In this document: in pieces, positions 1 to 11,857 of the stretch
Layout: the number at the start of each line of letters is the position of its first letter
How positions within the stretch are numbered: the stretch's first letter is position 1
From: Panaeolus papilionaceus
Lineage: Eukaryota > Basidiomycota > Agaricomycetes > Agaricales
Direction of reading: 5' to 3'
Length of the DNA: 64,000 nt
Assembly: GCA_015501605.1 (NCBI GenBank)
Contig: JADNRZ010000021.1
Coordinates: 124,001-188,000 of the forward strand
The notes under the pieces: model-generated
Told to the model about the DNA's origin: nothing
What the model saw: only the letters and a program-made list of their open reading frames with translations
Databases searched by the model: none
Translations under genes and position numbers: made by a program

Positions 1-3000
1 GAGAATGCTGCCCATTGATGAACAGAGCGGACAAACTGCTTCGTCCCACTCTGGGTCACTTTGATTTCAAGAAGCCTAGTTATCTCATCAGCTGGTCCCA
101 TGTTATTTATGTATTTGATGAACAGTCTAGGCACTGGTTAACAATAGGTGTTGCAACGATGTTCGTGTTATGACGACTCCATCATACGGGACACACTCGC
201 CTGTGCGCCGTTGTACGGCTGGTCATATGCTCTGCTTCAGGCCATGCTAATGGCTGTTTATAGGTGGTGGACATTGCTCGCCCAAACGAGTACCTTCAAT
301 TGTCCTCTCAAAGTTTTTCACACTGTATATCTTACTGGAATGTATGGTCAGGTAGAACCCCCCGGTCCTTGAGTTAATGTACTCTGAGCTCGATCGTATT
401 TTTTCCGAATCCTTCGTGGGTTTTCCATAGAAGAATTAGCGGATGTAAGAGATCTACTTTTGATTATCCATACTGCCCAACACTCCATTGGAGGCTCCAC
501 GCAAAAATCCGTCAAGGTGAAGTTGAATTATTTGAATTGTCGTTTTCGACGGCTAGAATAGAGTATTTGAAGGCGTATGAAGCCCGTATGAACAATTAGA
601 CTACCCTTGCGCAGCACCTCAGAGCAAACCAAGTACGGCAGCGTTTTATGAGGAAGCTTATGAAGGAATGGCGCGACGCGCTGACTGAGCAAGTTTGGAG
701 GGATAAAAAGCTGCGTATTCTCTATTTTATGTGGTATTAGAGTACATACACATTTTCAGGGTAGAACTACTCATACGGTCTAATTGAGGTTTTATCTCAA
801 TTAACGCGACGCGCATTGATTTGTTATGGGCACTCTACCCTGACCCCATTCAAAAAATTTATTCGGAAAACAATATCTCATATCTCAAAATACACCAAAA
901 TCTTGTGGTTCTGGGCTGTATGCGACATACATATGGCTCGCGCTAAAATTAAGTCCCCTTTTCTATGTCTATCTCAACCCTGTGAGCTACAGTTGTGTGA
1001 TTACTGCTCGGCCAGGGGTTTATGACCGTCGCCGCGGATGCACTGGGGTGGGGACAATCTAAGGCAAAGCGTCTGGGCAGAAGTGGGTGGTCTAAGCCAG
1101 GTAATTCTGGAAGCCGACGTGTTGGTGGATGGATATCCACTTTCCACAAAGCACATCTTGCATGGTAATTGACACGACATTCGGCACGTACCTATGCATG
1201 CTATTTACAAATACGCTGCTCCATTCTTATCAGTATATTAGTAGTGTTCTGTATCCACAGTTCAGTATTATTAGATCGCCTGATTGATAGCTACTTTCAT
1301 CATGATGCTAAATGTCAACGGCGACATTTTCCTGCATTGTGTATGATATGTTAATATCCAATCGATTCTGTGTAATCTTCGACGCATGGCTCGTCGTTTA
1401 TGCGAGATGCTCCTGCCGCTCAAAGGATAAAAATCCAGTCACGGTTTGTGTCAAATAGAAAGAACGCCCTTTGGTAATTTTGTAGAGCATACTCGCGTCT
1501 TCCTCGTGCTCGAGCGGGACCACACATACGATATGATCCTAAACCTCATATCTTAATACACTACGCAGTCTCGAGCTCGAGATGCGAAAACCCCCTCATT
1601 ATGTTTCAGGCCTCACATTGGTGCGAAACCAGAAGGGGGCTGCGGTGCTTGACTGTCACAACCTGTATCATTACTTTTTCGAAGAAGTAATACATCGCTA
1701 TACAATACGATTCCTATGTCTCGATGTACATCAACTGAACGATTCCAAGATGGAGTAGCCCCTCAATACAGAAGAAGTATCTCAGAGGACAGTGAGTGGT
1801 GCAGGATCACCTCCTGTCCCGCCAATCGCGAGAAGATCAATTCACGTCTGAAACAAGTCTTTGAATTTTCTCTCATTCGTGGACGAGAAAGTGTTAACCG
1901 GTAAGCCTCTATCCACCGAGGTCAAGGGCACTGAGGAGGTTGAGCGGAGCCAATACCATTCGGACTCAGTGCAGCCGAGGGCGGAGATCGAATGATATTG
2001 ATGGCATCAATGTTCTGATTTCCACGGGAACCAGTCTCCAGGGTGGGACAGTATGAGATATTCGGATAGAAACTATCCGGACGCTGACCCTGTGCAGATG
2101 TTGCACCAAGCGACCAACAGCATCCAGGTCGACGATGATAAGTTATCGTTCAGTGATAGATGCTTAAGGCTGTGTGTTGTAGGCAACTCATAAATGCGTT
2201 CAATCTCTCTCACTGACGAAAAAATGCATCATACATCAATCACAAGTCGTGGAACAGTGTTGAAGGGGTTGTTGAAATTGGGAGATTCGTGAGGTTCGGG
2301 CGGAGGTTTGCAACCACCGGTGAACAAAATTAAAAATATATATGGTCTCCGTGGAGCGACTAGCGCACAACTGAATAGCAAGGGAAGTTTTACACACATT
2401 CAATGTTGGTCTGGCCATTCAGGTAAACCGCATTTCGGGAATGTACTTGCTGTTGAGTTGTCGTAACGCATGTGTAGACTTCCGGCAGTCTGTTAAAATT
2501 TTATCGCAGGGAAGCGAACTGTACGAGCTTTCAGATAACATTGTTGACGAGACAATTCTTCAATCCTTGATTTGCGTGCGAGCTGGACAAATTTTCTGGT
2601 GCCGATGTGACGCCTACGCCGAGAAGAAAAACAGTGAGAAGACATGGATGAACATCCCAAATCCATGGACCAGAATCACCTAGTAGATATCTCGCAGGGA
2701 AAGCAGTCAAGTGTCCGAACACCCGAGACAATTGGCTCCATTTATAGACGGTTCGATCAACTTAAGAATAGGAATCAGACGGGTACAATGCTCCGCCATG
2801 TGAGTATACAGACAAGCGTCAATCCTAGAATAGAACTTGTCGGTGATGTGCATTGTGCAATAACGAGGGGGTCAGTCACAAAATTTAGAGCGAACTTGAG
2901 CTGATCTATCGGGTCCGATATGCATTTGAATTGTTGCTAGAGGGTACTCCACTTCCCAAATTAAATGTACCCCCGACCTTCATCCACTTTGACAAATCAC

Positions 3001-5574
3001 CTCAGAGAGGCGAGAAAAATGGGTTCAGCTCTGTGATGAAGCTATCTAGTATGCTATGAAACAGCAATCCCCTTAACACACATTTATTCATGGAAATTGA
3101 AAACCACGACTCCCGTACCGGTTTAACATCGAGGGAACTCAATCCGAGTGTCGCACTGACCCAGGTGGTTGGGTTGTTTTTCTATAAAAATTAACAACCC
3201 CGTAGCACGAAAGGCTATATAGACCGTCCTCTCATCAGCGCCCTCTCCAACGTAGCTGATCATATTTGATGTTCAGGGGCTCTGACCACCAACAATTCCC
3301 TTTCTAAGAAGGGCTGATGTCGTTCGGATAAATGTTTGCGTTACAACCGGGCATAGGATGATTGCATGAAGTGCAAGTCAGCAATGAGGATCCTTGGAAT
3401 GAACTTGTTTAGTTGACATGATACTCATCTCAACATAACACCTCAGGACTGTAGATAACGAAAGATGCTGATCAGCTGATGAAGAGGTTCTCTTCCAGTT
3501 ACTCGATTAGAACGGATATTAATCCTGAAACACCATAAACTGTATAACATCAAAGACTCGGTAGTATACAGATTGTCGTGAAATAGATGACCCAGAAGCA
3601 TACAAATATACGCTCTTCCATCAGTGTTTAGCATCTTGCAATAGCAACCTACCTTCGACGAAGTCCCAACTAGCCGCCGGATCACTGCGTTTGTTAGCCG
3701 ATGGTACCGATCAGATTATGGAGGCGAAATTCCCACTTGCTGAAGTGGTCGAACTCAGAGGTCGCTCTGCTCAACTACGGACGTACTATGTACCATTGGA
3801 TATGCTGGGCTCTGGTAGAAGTACGAACATGACCTAAAAACATTTGATTGAGAAATAAACTGTCAACCATAAAATACATAAAACAATCTGAAGACATTCT
3901 CAACGGATAGATGGATGAATCCCAACCGGAAAACGATACTTTTAGACATGGTCATCAGATGTGCCTGAACCATGATAAGTGTAGTTACAGGGCGTCTTCG
4001 TTTCACCCTCAGCTGGCACTGATGGGTGTCTATCTGAAGATAACAGAACAATTCAGGACAGACTGGATCAATCACGAATGCTCTCTCACTGCAAGGCATG
4101 GAATACCAAAGAAGGAAATGAAATATACATGCCGCAACGCCACCTCCAACTGCGAGGCGTCACACAGCGACGCGTATCCACGGAAAAGTTGCGATGCTGT
4201 GGTGTGAACGCATGTTGACGTTGTGCAGTTTCTGGACATTTTGGACAGGGTTTTCAGAAAACTCGACAGTAAAAAATTGCCGAGTTGGAATGTACTCTCC
4301 GGATGGAATCAATGACATTCACACTCCAGAAGTTTTTCTAGTACACAGGGGCTGAGCGCAGTCGAACATGAGAGTGAACGTCCTGAGAAAAGAAAACCTT
4401 GGATATAGGAAAAGATACACAGCATAGAGGCCCATCGGTTCAAGTTTACGAGGAGCGTGATCACCTAGTTCTATTGGGTTCAATCTTATGGTCTGGAGCT
4501 CTCACAAACTTTAATTGACACTTAGATCAAGGAATGACGCCCACAGGCCTTGTTTTTCATATCACAGGTTCTCACGCCCAACCTCCAAGACTTAGCCTGT
4601 GAGAGAACAACCTACCAAGCAACCTAAGACAGCCTAAGACTCAATAAATTTCTTGGGATTGGCATCAAATCGGACAAGTAAAGTCATTCGAGTTGAAAGC
4701 TCTTGGGTTCACTTATTTCGCGTTCGTCTATCGGCTTCCCATCCTTATCGAATCGAAAAAGTCAATTACTTAGGGGCTGCCGAGTCAACATGTATTCCAA
4801 CACATGGAGTAACTAGATATAGATAATACGGGGGGTTGATCTACTTAAGTAGAGACTCTATTCAATCGTCTTTTTCTTGCGCCGCGGCGCACAAGGTCGC
4901 GTCCGACTCGGACTTGACCTCTCATCATCGGAATACTCAGTGCTTTCCGAAACTCGACGCTCCAAGATCTGAATATTTGTGGTCTCACTCAACCCACCCT
5001 CTATTTCAAAAGCCTATCAAATCGCACTTCGTCCCCCCACTTAGCCATGGCCATAAGGACTGATGTCAGATATCGCGTACTGTAAGGAGCCGAACTATAG
5101 GCAAATATGTGTGACTGACTTTTCAGCAAACCGTATCACCGACGTTGACTCCGAGCTCAATTCCAAAACGTCCAATGCAATGCAATGCGATTCAATTCAA
5201 TTCACTAACGACCGTAAGCTACCAATAGCAATACTACACAAACTACATCGACACCCGACTGGATCACATGAAACCTCGAACTTAAATAAAATAGTTTGAT
5301 AACTCGACCGTGACTGCATGAATGAATGAATCCTTAGTAGCATAGCATAGCATAACAATAGTGGATATGATACGGGTACGAATGACGATAATCAAACAGT
5401 GCTACGAGAGAAATAGAGAGTAGAGAATAAAACAGAGAACGAGAGAGAGAGAGAGCAGTCAATGTGATACTATCCTACGATAAGATACGATACGATACGA
5501 TATAACAACAAGAAACGGAAGAAAGAAACTGAAAAACTGAAAAAGACCAAAGCAATAATAATAATAGCCCCTGC
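1..5574. other. Gene-poor block, nothing recognised
   Basis: I find no coding gene here. Open frames on both strands are short (none above about 100 residues), lack recognisable motifs and are not joined by convincing splice sites. Composition is mixed, CpG is common, and there is no obvious C-to-T decay of the kind left by repeat-induced mutation. The last 250 bases change character: short tandem repeats such as AGCAT (about 5338-5353), GA (5441-5455) and GATAC (about 5478-5500) mark the start of the low-complexity zone around the zinc-finger gene, and probably include its 3' UTR. The block could be old intergenic DNA or transposon remains decayed beyond recognition. Confidence 0.5.
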
Positions 5575-8500
5575 CTACGCACCCACCCTCCTCAGCGTCG
5601 TACTAACCCTCCCCACTCCCACCGGTCCATCCTCAGCATGTACATACGCACTCCTAAACTTGGGCGCACCCATCGTCGGCGTACCACCAGTAGACGTAGG
5701 AGTAGGCGTCACACCGCCACTAAACGTCGTCTTACTCGGCATCTTCTCCCTCTCCCGCTCGCGCTCACGTTCACGTTCTCTTTCCCGTTCCCTCTCTCTT
5801 TCTCTGCCCTCCCTCTCTCGATCGCTGCGTTCCCTCTCACGTTCACGTTCACGTCCGCGCTCCCTCTCGCGCTCTCTCACCATCGCCTCCCTAATCCTCT
5901 GCGCCTCCCTCTCCGTCTGCATCAACAACCCCGTAACCTTGTCCTTCGCAGCAATCTCAGGCGCCTGCGGCCCTCCACCCCCGCCCATGCCCAGGCTCCC
6001 AGAACCAGAGGAAGTGTACCCACCGGTTCTCGAAGAGACTAAACCAGCAGGTGAGGACGAGTGTGAAGCAGAATGAGGAGACGGGTGAGGATGGGAGTGA
6101 GGATGGGGATCGCGCATGGTCACGTCTCCTGATGCATCCCGTGTTGTAGACCTCGACGGGGGTTTATCATGCGACCTCGAATGCGAATGAGAGCGCGAAT
6201 GGGAGCGGTGATGAGATGAAGATGAATGATGATGCCCATGGTGATGAGGGTGTCTCATCGCCGGACTCGAATTCGGGTGTTGCCCATGCCCATGCATCCT
6301 CGGACTCTCCGAAGGATGTCTCTGCACATGCTGTTGGTTCTGGTGGTGGTGATGCTGGCCATGCCCATGCTGAGCGTGACCCGAATACTGAGAATGCGAA
6401 TGCGAATCAACATCCATCTTATCCGTGCTCGTCGAACTAACAGGCGTAATCAGACCACCCTCTCGTCCACTCTCTCTCCCTTCCCTCTGCGCCTCTTTAC
6501 CACCCTCCTTCACGCCAGAATTCCTCTTGGGTAAACTAGGATGAGAAGGATGCAAAGGGTGCCCAACAGGGACCGTAATCACCGCATGCGCATATGGCGG
6601 TCCATGCTGTGCCGCGTGTCCTGCAGGGGGTGACACAATCGGTGTGGTGGTCGTTGGCGGCGCACGGGACGCATTAGAAGGTGGTGGAGGACGCGAGGCA
6701 TTCGAAGATGGAGGAGCACGAGATGACGTCGAAGGAGGAGCTCGGGATGAAGTCGAAGGTGTTCTCGATGAATGGCCATGACCATGAGACTGCGAATGAG
6801 GATGAGAAGCATGAGGGTGACCATGAGGATGAGGATGAGCAGAATGCGAGGGCGGCGAATGATGAGGTTGCGTATGCGCGAGGGGGTGTCTCGAACTACT
6901 TGATGTATGCCCATGGTTCGGTGAGTGCATATTTGGCGAATGGCCATGCCCATGAGTCGGCGAATGCGAGTGCCCATGCGAATAAGGCGAATTCGAAGGA
7001 ACACCAGGAACACCAGGCAACACGCTCCCCTGCGCATACGGATGCGGATGAGGCGGGTACACTCCCGCTACCGTCGTCGTCGCACCACTTCCAGGTCCAC
7101 GTTCACCATTCGAGTTGGAGTTAGATGCAGTAACAGCAGGTGCACTGACTCTCCTCGAAAGCGCTGGAACACCTACAACGCAAAGGCCAGATAATCAGCA
7201 AGTCTTCAGATAAAACATATAAAAATGGAACTAACCACTCCTCAAAACCGCACTACCCGTCGAACTCCTCTGATTAAGTAACGGCGGAGGATACGGACCA
7301 GGCAAATACGCAGGGAAGCTGGGCGAGGATCCCATCGGCGCCGACACAGGCCCTTTCCTATCCTCCCTTGCATCCCTTCCTTCGCCCCTTTCCCTGTCTC
7401 TGTCTCTCTCCCTCCTCTCCTCCCTACTCTCTCTGTTCTCTCTCCCTTCTTTATCTTTGAAATCCCTCCTCTCCTCCCGCTCATCTTCCTCTCTCCTCCT
7501 CTTCCTTCTCCCCTCCCCATCACTCTCCGCACTCGAGTGAGAAATAGGCGGAGAAGGCATCATAGCGTGCCTCGTTGGGGCTGTTAGACCCGCGTTCCCA
7601 TTCGCATTGGCATTTCCATTGACGTTGATACTGGGATTCGCGTTCGCGTTCGTGCTAGGAGTAGGGTTGGGACTGGCAATAGCAGGATTGGGGGTCGGAC
7701 TTGCAACGATAGCATTCGGATTAGGACTACCCCCAACCTCCGCATCACCACTACCTCCAACAGGGGGGCTCGGCACCCTCTCCGGACTCCCCATAACCTC
7801 ATCCTTGCCCTCCCTCCTCTCCCTCTCCCGCTCTCTATTCTGCCTCTCCCTCTCCCTCCCCACCCTCTCCCTCTGCTCCCGTTCCCTGTATTCCCTCCTC
7901 TCCCTCTCCCGCTGCTGCTGCTCCCTATCCCTCCACTCCCTCTCCCGCTCCTCCGCCCGCTCCCTATCAATCCTCTCTGCCCGCTCCCGATCAGCCCTCC
8001 ACGCCCTCGAGCTCTCGCAATCGCACCCCTCGAGCATACACGGTGCCCCGGGGAGCAGCTTCGCAGTCGTCATAGCGGCTTTGGTGATAGGCGTGACTGG
8101 AACTGAGGGTGGGGGCGGGGCTGAGGTTGGGGCTGATGCTGGGACTGGGACTGGGACTGAGCCGCCTGAGACGGGTCCAGGGACAGGGCTGGGTGGTATC
8201 GATATAGACGCTGGGACTAGCCCAGGAGGCGGGGGGATCGCACTCGCTCCTGCAGGGGGTGGTGCAGCCGATGGAGGCGGTACGCCTGGTCCTGGTGCCG
8301 GTCCTTGCCCTGGCACGGACGAAGGCGGGGGAGGCGCACCATGCGATCCCGGAGGGGGGGTGGGTATCCGCGATACGATGATGAATAGTAATCATACGGG
8401 TATCGATAATCGTACCCTTCATACCCAGGTGGAGGCGGAGGCGGGGGTGCGCCATGTCCATGAGTTGGGGGCGGCCCATACCCCGGGTGCGATGCCGGAT

Positions 8501-11500
8501 GCGATGTCGGTGGCGCTGGTGGACCGCGATACCTCTCTCTATCTCTTCTCCTCCTCGGACTCCTACTCCTGCTCCTGCTCTCGCTCTCCACAGGCGACAC
8601 GCTCCTCCTTCCCCTACTCCTCGAGCGACTCCTGCTCCTCGTCCTGCTCCTCTCTCTCCTTCTCCTCCTCTCCCTCCCCTCTCTTTCAGTCCTTTCCCTT
8701 TCCCTCTCGCTTCGGCTCTCCCTCCCCTCCCTCTCAGATCGCGCTTCGCGAGCCTCCCTCGCCTCATACCAACTCCCCCCACTCTCCCTACTCACACTCC
8801 TCAACCTCCTCCTCTTCCTCTGGCCCCTCTCCCTCTCCCTCTCCCGCTCCTTATCCTCCCACCCCGGATATCCATACGGGTAGGCATGATGCGGCGGGGG
8901 TGGAGGTGGGTGCGAGGGATGCGAGGAGTGTGAAGCTGGGTGCGATGCATGAGGCGGGGGATTATGATGGCTGGGTGGATGAGAGACGTGTGGGGGATGC
9001 GAAGACGGGTGCGACCCATGAGGAGAGTGTGGGTTATGCGAGGCATGAGGAGGCGGGGGCGCGCCATGATGAGCAGGATGAGGATGAGGAACATGTGGCG
9101 AATGATGCGCCTGAGGCGGCGGTGCATGTGAAGCATGTGCCGAATGATGGGGTGGTGGCGGGGGTGCGTAATGCCCACTGTGCCCATGATGCGAATGCTG
9201 CGGTGGAGGCGGCGGCGGCGGCGCTCCATACGCATAATGATCATACCCATGTCCATGTCCATGCGCAGGTGGTGGTGGAGGCGGTGCATAATGCCCATGA
9301 TGGCTCGCATGACTTGACCCATGATGAGGTGCATGATGAGAAGTCGGCGGAGGCGGGGGCGGATAATGCCCATGCTGATGATGCGCATGATGCGGCGGAC
9401 TCGCCGGTCTCCTATACATACCCTCATGCATCCCATGTCCATGATGCGGATGCGGATGCGCCGGATGATGCTGATGCTGATGCTGATGCTGATGGTGCTG
9501 ATGCTGGCTCATCATATGTATAGGCTCCGCATGCGGATGCGAATGAGGATGCGCATGCAGTCCAACTCCAACACCTGCATGTCCCGCGGTATTATGGCTC
9601 GCAGCACCCGCCGCCTGGCCAGCTGTATGATTCCTATAATGCCTCCTCATATTCGAGTTGACGTTGAATTCGCGGCCGCAGTTTGGCCAAGGACAGCGGA
9701 AGGCTATAGGGGTGGGCATTGGATGCAGACGAGGCAAGATGGAGATATTTTTAGAATAGGGGTGGGTGAGAGTCCATAAACGCGTCGCGTCGCGTAAAAT
9801 CAATGGAAATGAACATGGCATGTTGGCGTTGACGTGGCGTAGATAGCACATAACGCGGCGTCACGTCGCGTAGAAAATCCAGAGCCCAGTGTCGTGTGAT
9901 GTGGTAGATCGCATAGACAAAACACGATAACACGTCCAATAAACCAAAGGTCATCGAAAAAATCAGAAAATCAAAGAAAAAAACAAAGTCATCGTCAGCT
10001 CCCCGATACCCAAAAAAAAAAGAAGGTAAACCACTCACGCGTCGCCCCCGTATGCGTATTAACATGAATCCTCAAACTGCTCGGTCGATTAAACCGCTTA
10101 TTACACGTCGGACAAACATGTTTCTTCCCCATACTCTCCCCCCCTCCATTCCCATTCCCTGCCCCATTTCCCCCCGCTCCGTTATTCATCGCACTCGCGC
10201 CATTCACCGCACTCCCCCCACCTCCCATCCCATTAGGACCCCCCATACCACCCCCAACCGCCACCGTCTGGTTCTCCCTCCCCTCATCCCCATCCTCGCC
10301 CTCGCTCGCGCTCATCGACGAACTCGACCGGCTCCGCCTCAGCCCCGTCTCCCGCTCCCTCTCCCGCTCCCTTTCGCGTTGTCGATCTCTTTCTCTCTGC
10401 AGCATCGCGACGTTTTCCCGCCTTTGTGCGGGGTGCATATATGGATGCGGGTTGTATGGGTAGTTCCCGGATGGAGGGGGTAGGGGTGGGTATGACGGGT
10501 TATGGGCATTATGCGTGGATGAAGAAGGCCGGGGTGGTGGGGGCGGGTATGCGCCATACCCCGACTGCGGCTGGTGCTGCTGGGTTTGGCTCTGTCCTGG
10601 CCCCTGATGCTGACTCTGTTGATGCTGTGAGGGGGGCTGATGCTGCTGATGCTGCCCATACGCATGATACGGATACTGTCCCGTCGTCGCTGGAGGGGGG
10701 GGCAGCGGTGGGTAGCTCAAATGCGGGTGGTGATCTCTATGCACCACACTGGTAGGGTTCCCTCCTACTGCTGCTGATGTCGACGCATGAGGGTGCGCCT
10801 GATATGGCGACGAAACCGGGTATTGCCTCCTCTCCCTGTGCTCTCTTTGCTCCCTCTCCCCTTTCCTCAAGGTATCCTCTCGCTCTACAGGCCCAGGCAC
10901 ATCCCTTGCCTCCAACCCCGGACTCCCGCTCGGGCTAACAACAATAGCCACATTCGGCTCTTCCCTCTCTCTCTGCGTCTCTCTTTCCCTCTCTCTTTCC
11001 TTCCCCCTCTGTATCTGACTCTGCGTCTCTCTCTCCTTCACATCTGCTTCACTCCCCGCAGGCGAATGCTGCACCATCAGCGGCGCCGGCGTCCCACTCG
11101 GCGAATGCTCAATCCTCGTCTCCTCTCTTTCTCTCACTCCTGATCCAGATCCACTAGGTGAAGGGGAATGCACAATCTCTCTATCTCGTTCTCGTTTTGA
11201 CGACCCAGGCGCGTCTTGGTCCATCATATGATCTGTTAGTGGCAGTGGTGGTGGTTGTAATGCCGTCATCGGCGGTGGAGGTTGCAGTGCCGATGAATGA
11301 GGTGGTGGTTGTGATGACGATGACAATAAAGGGGGTGGAGGTGGTAACGACGACGAAGATCCAGGAGGGGCAACCCAGCCCGCCGTAGGCGCAGATGTCG
11401 GTATCAACCGCATATACGCAGGTTCATTATCAAGTTGTTGAAGTGCGGGGTCGAGCCACGGTTGTTGTTGTTGTTGTTCATTTCGTTGCAGTGGTTGCGA

Positions 11501-11857
11501 TTGTGGGTGTTGGGGTGGTGGTGGTTGAGCATGCATCGGCGTTTGCATTTGCATTTGTTCACGTTGGGAATAAGGTTGTGATGGGTGATGTGGTGGGTGC
11601 GATTGTGGGTGATGCACCGAATGTTGATGTTGATGATGTGGGTAATTAGGTTGTTGATGTTGTTGATGATGTAGTGGTGGTTGATGTGAATAATAAAGCC
11701 CATTCGATCCAATATGTTCAGAAGAAGTAGGGGGAGAAATCTCATCAGTACTCGTTGTCACATTATTTAAATCAGCAGAAGCAGAAGCAGAGGTAGAGTA
11801 TGAAGAAGATGGAGGAGCAGGCAGGGGAGGGGGGAAGTAGAACTGCGGGTTATCCAT
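5575..11857 (-). CDS. Large low-complexity C2H2 zinc-finger protein (putative transcription factor)
   Basis: My model is exon 11857-10039, intron 10038-9704, exon 9703-7236 with one apparent frameshift, intron 7235-7173, and exon 7172-5575, about 1,960 residues. Joining the first two exons makes two tandem C2H2 fingers with a TGATPF linker: Cys582, Cys585, His598, His602, then Cys610, Cys615, His628, His632. This exact reconstruction supports the intron. The rest is disordered: Pro/Gln/Ser-rich before the fingers, then His/Pro/Gly-rich, then Arg-Glu and Arg-Ser mixed-charge stretches. Two tandem fingers imply sequence-specific DNA binding in the nucleus, but the target is unknown. Frame is lost at a C7 run (8354-8360), where one more C would keep a Pro-rich frame open into the downstream part; I saw no GT-AG intron in the right phase there. 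The ATG at 11857 follows a GA-repeat leader. Confidence 0.82.
7607..9523 (+). other. Long antisense open frame, judged a shadow
   Basis: A 638-codon frame is open on the strand opposite the His/Pro-rich exon of the zinc-finger gene. It begins at a TTG, not an ATG. The sense protein contains almost no Leu or TCA-Ser codons, the ones that would place stop codons on the other strand, so the opening follows from composition. Its own translation is a mirror of the repeats (His/Ala/Asp/Val-rich) with no domain. I record it because of its length and do not regard it as a gene. Confidence 0.2.
9704..10038 (-). other. Intron between the two zinc-finger exons, with GCGTC-type repeats
   Basis: The donor GTGAGT lies at 10038-10033 and the acceptor AG at 9705-9704. 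At 335 nt it is much longer than most introns in this window (50-90 nt). It contains several copies of a GCG-rich word (GTCGCGT and ACGCGT variants around 9780-9797, 9833-9840 and 9853-9872). These could be binding sites or a decayed tandem repeat. Correct removal is required to place finger 2 directly after finger 1. Confidence 0.8.

Noticed and set aside
5638..7194. Plus-strand open frames of 70-150 codons opposite the last exon of the zinc-finger gene
   Set aside because: They are translations of the repeat complement (Arg/Leu- or Ala/His-rich) without splice signals or motifs.
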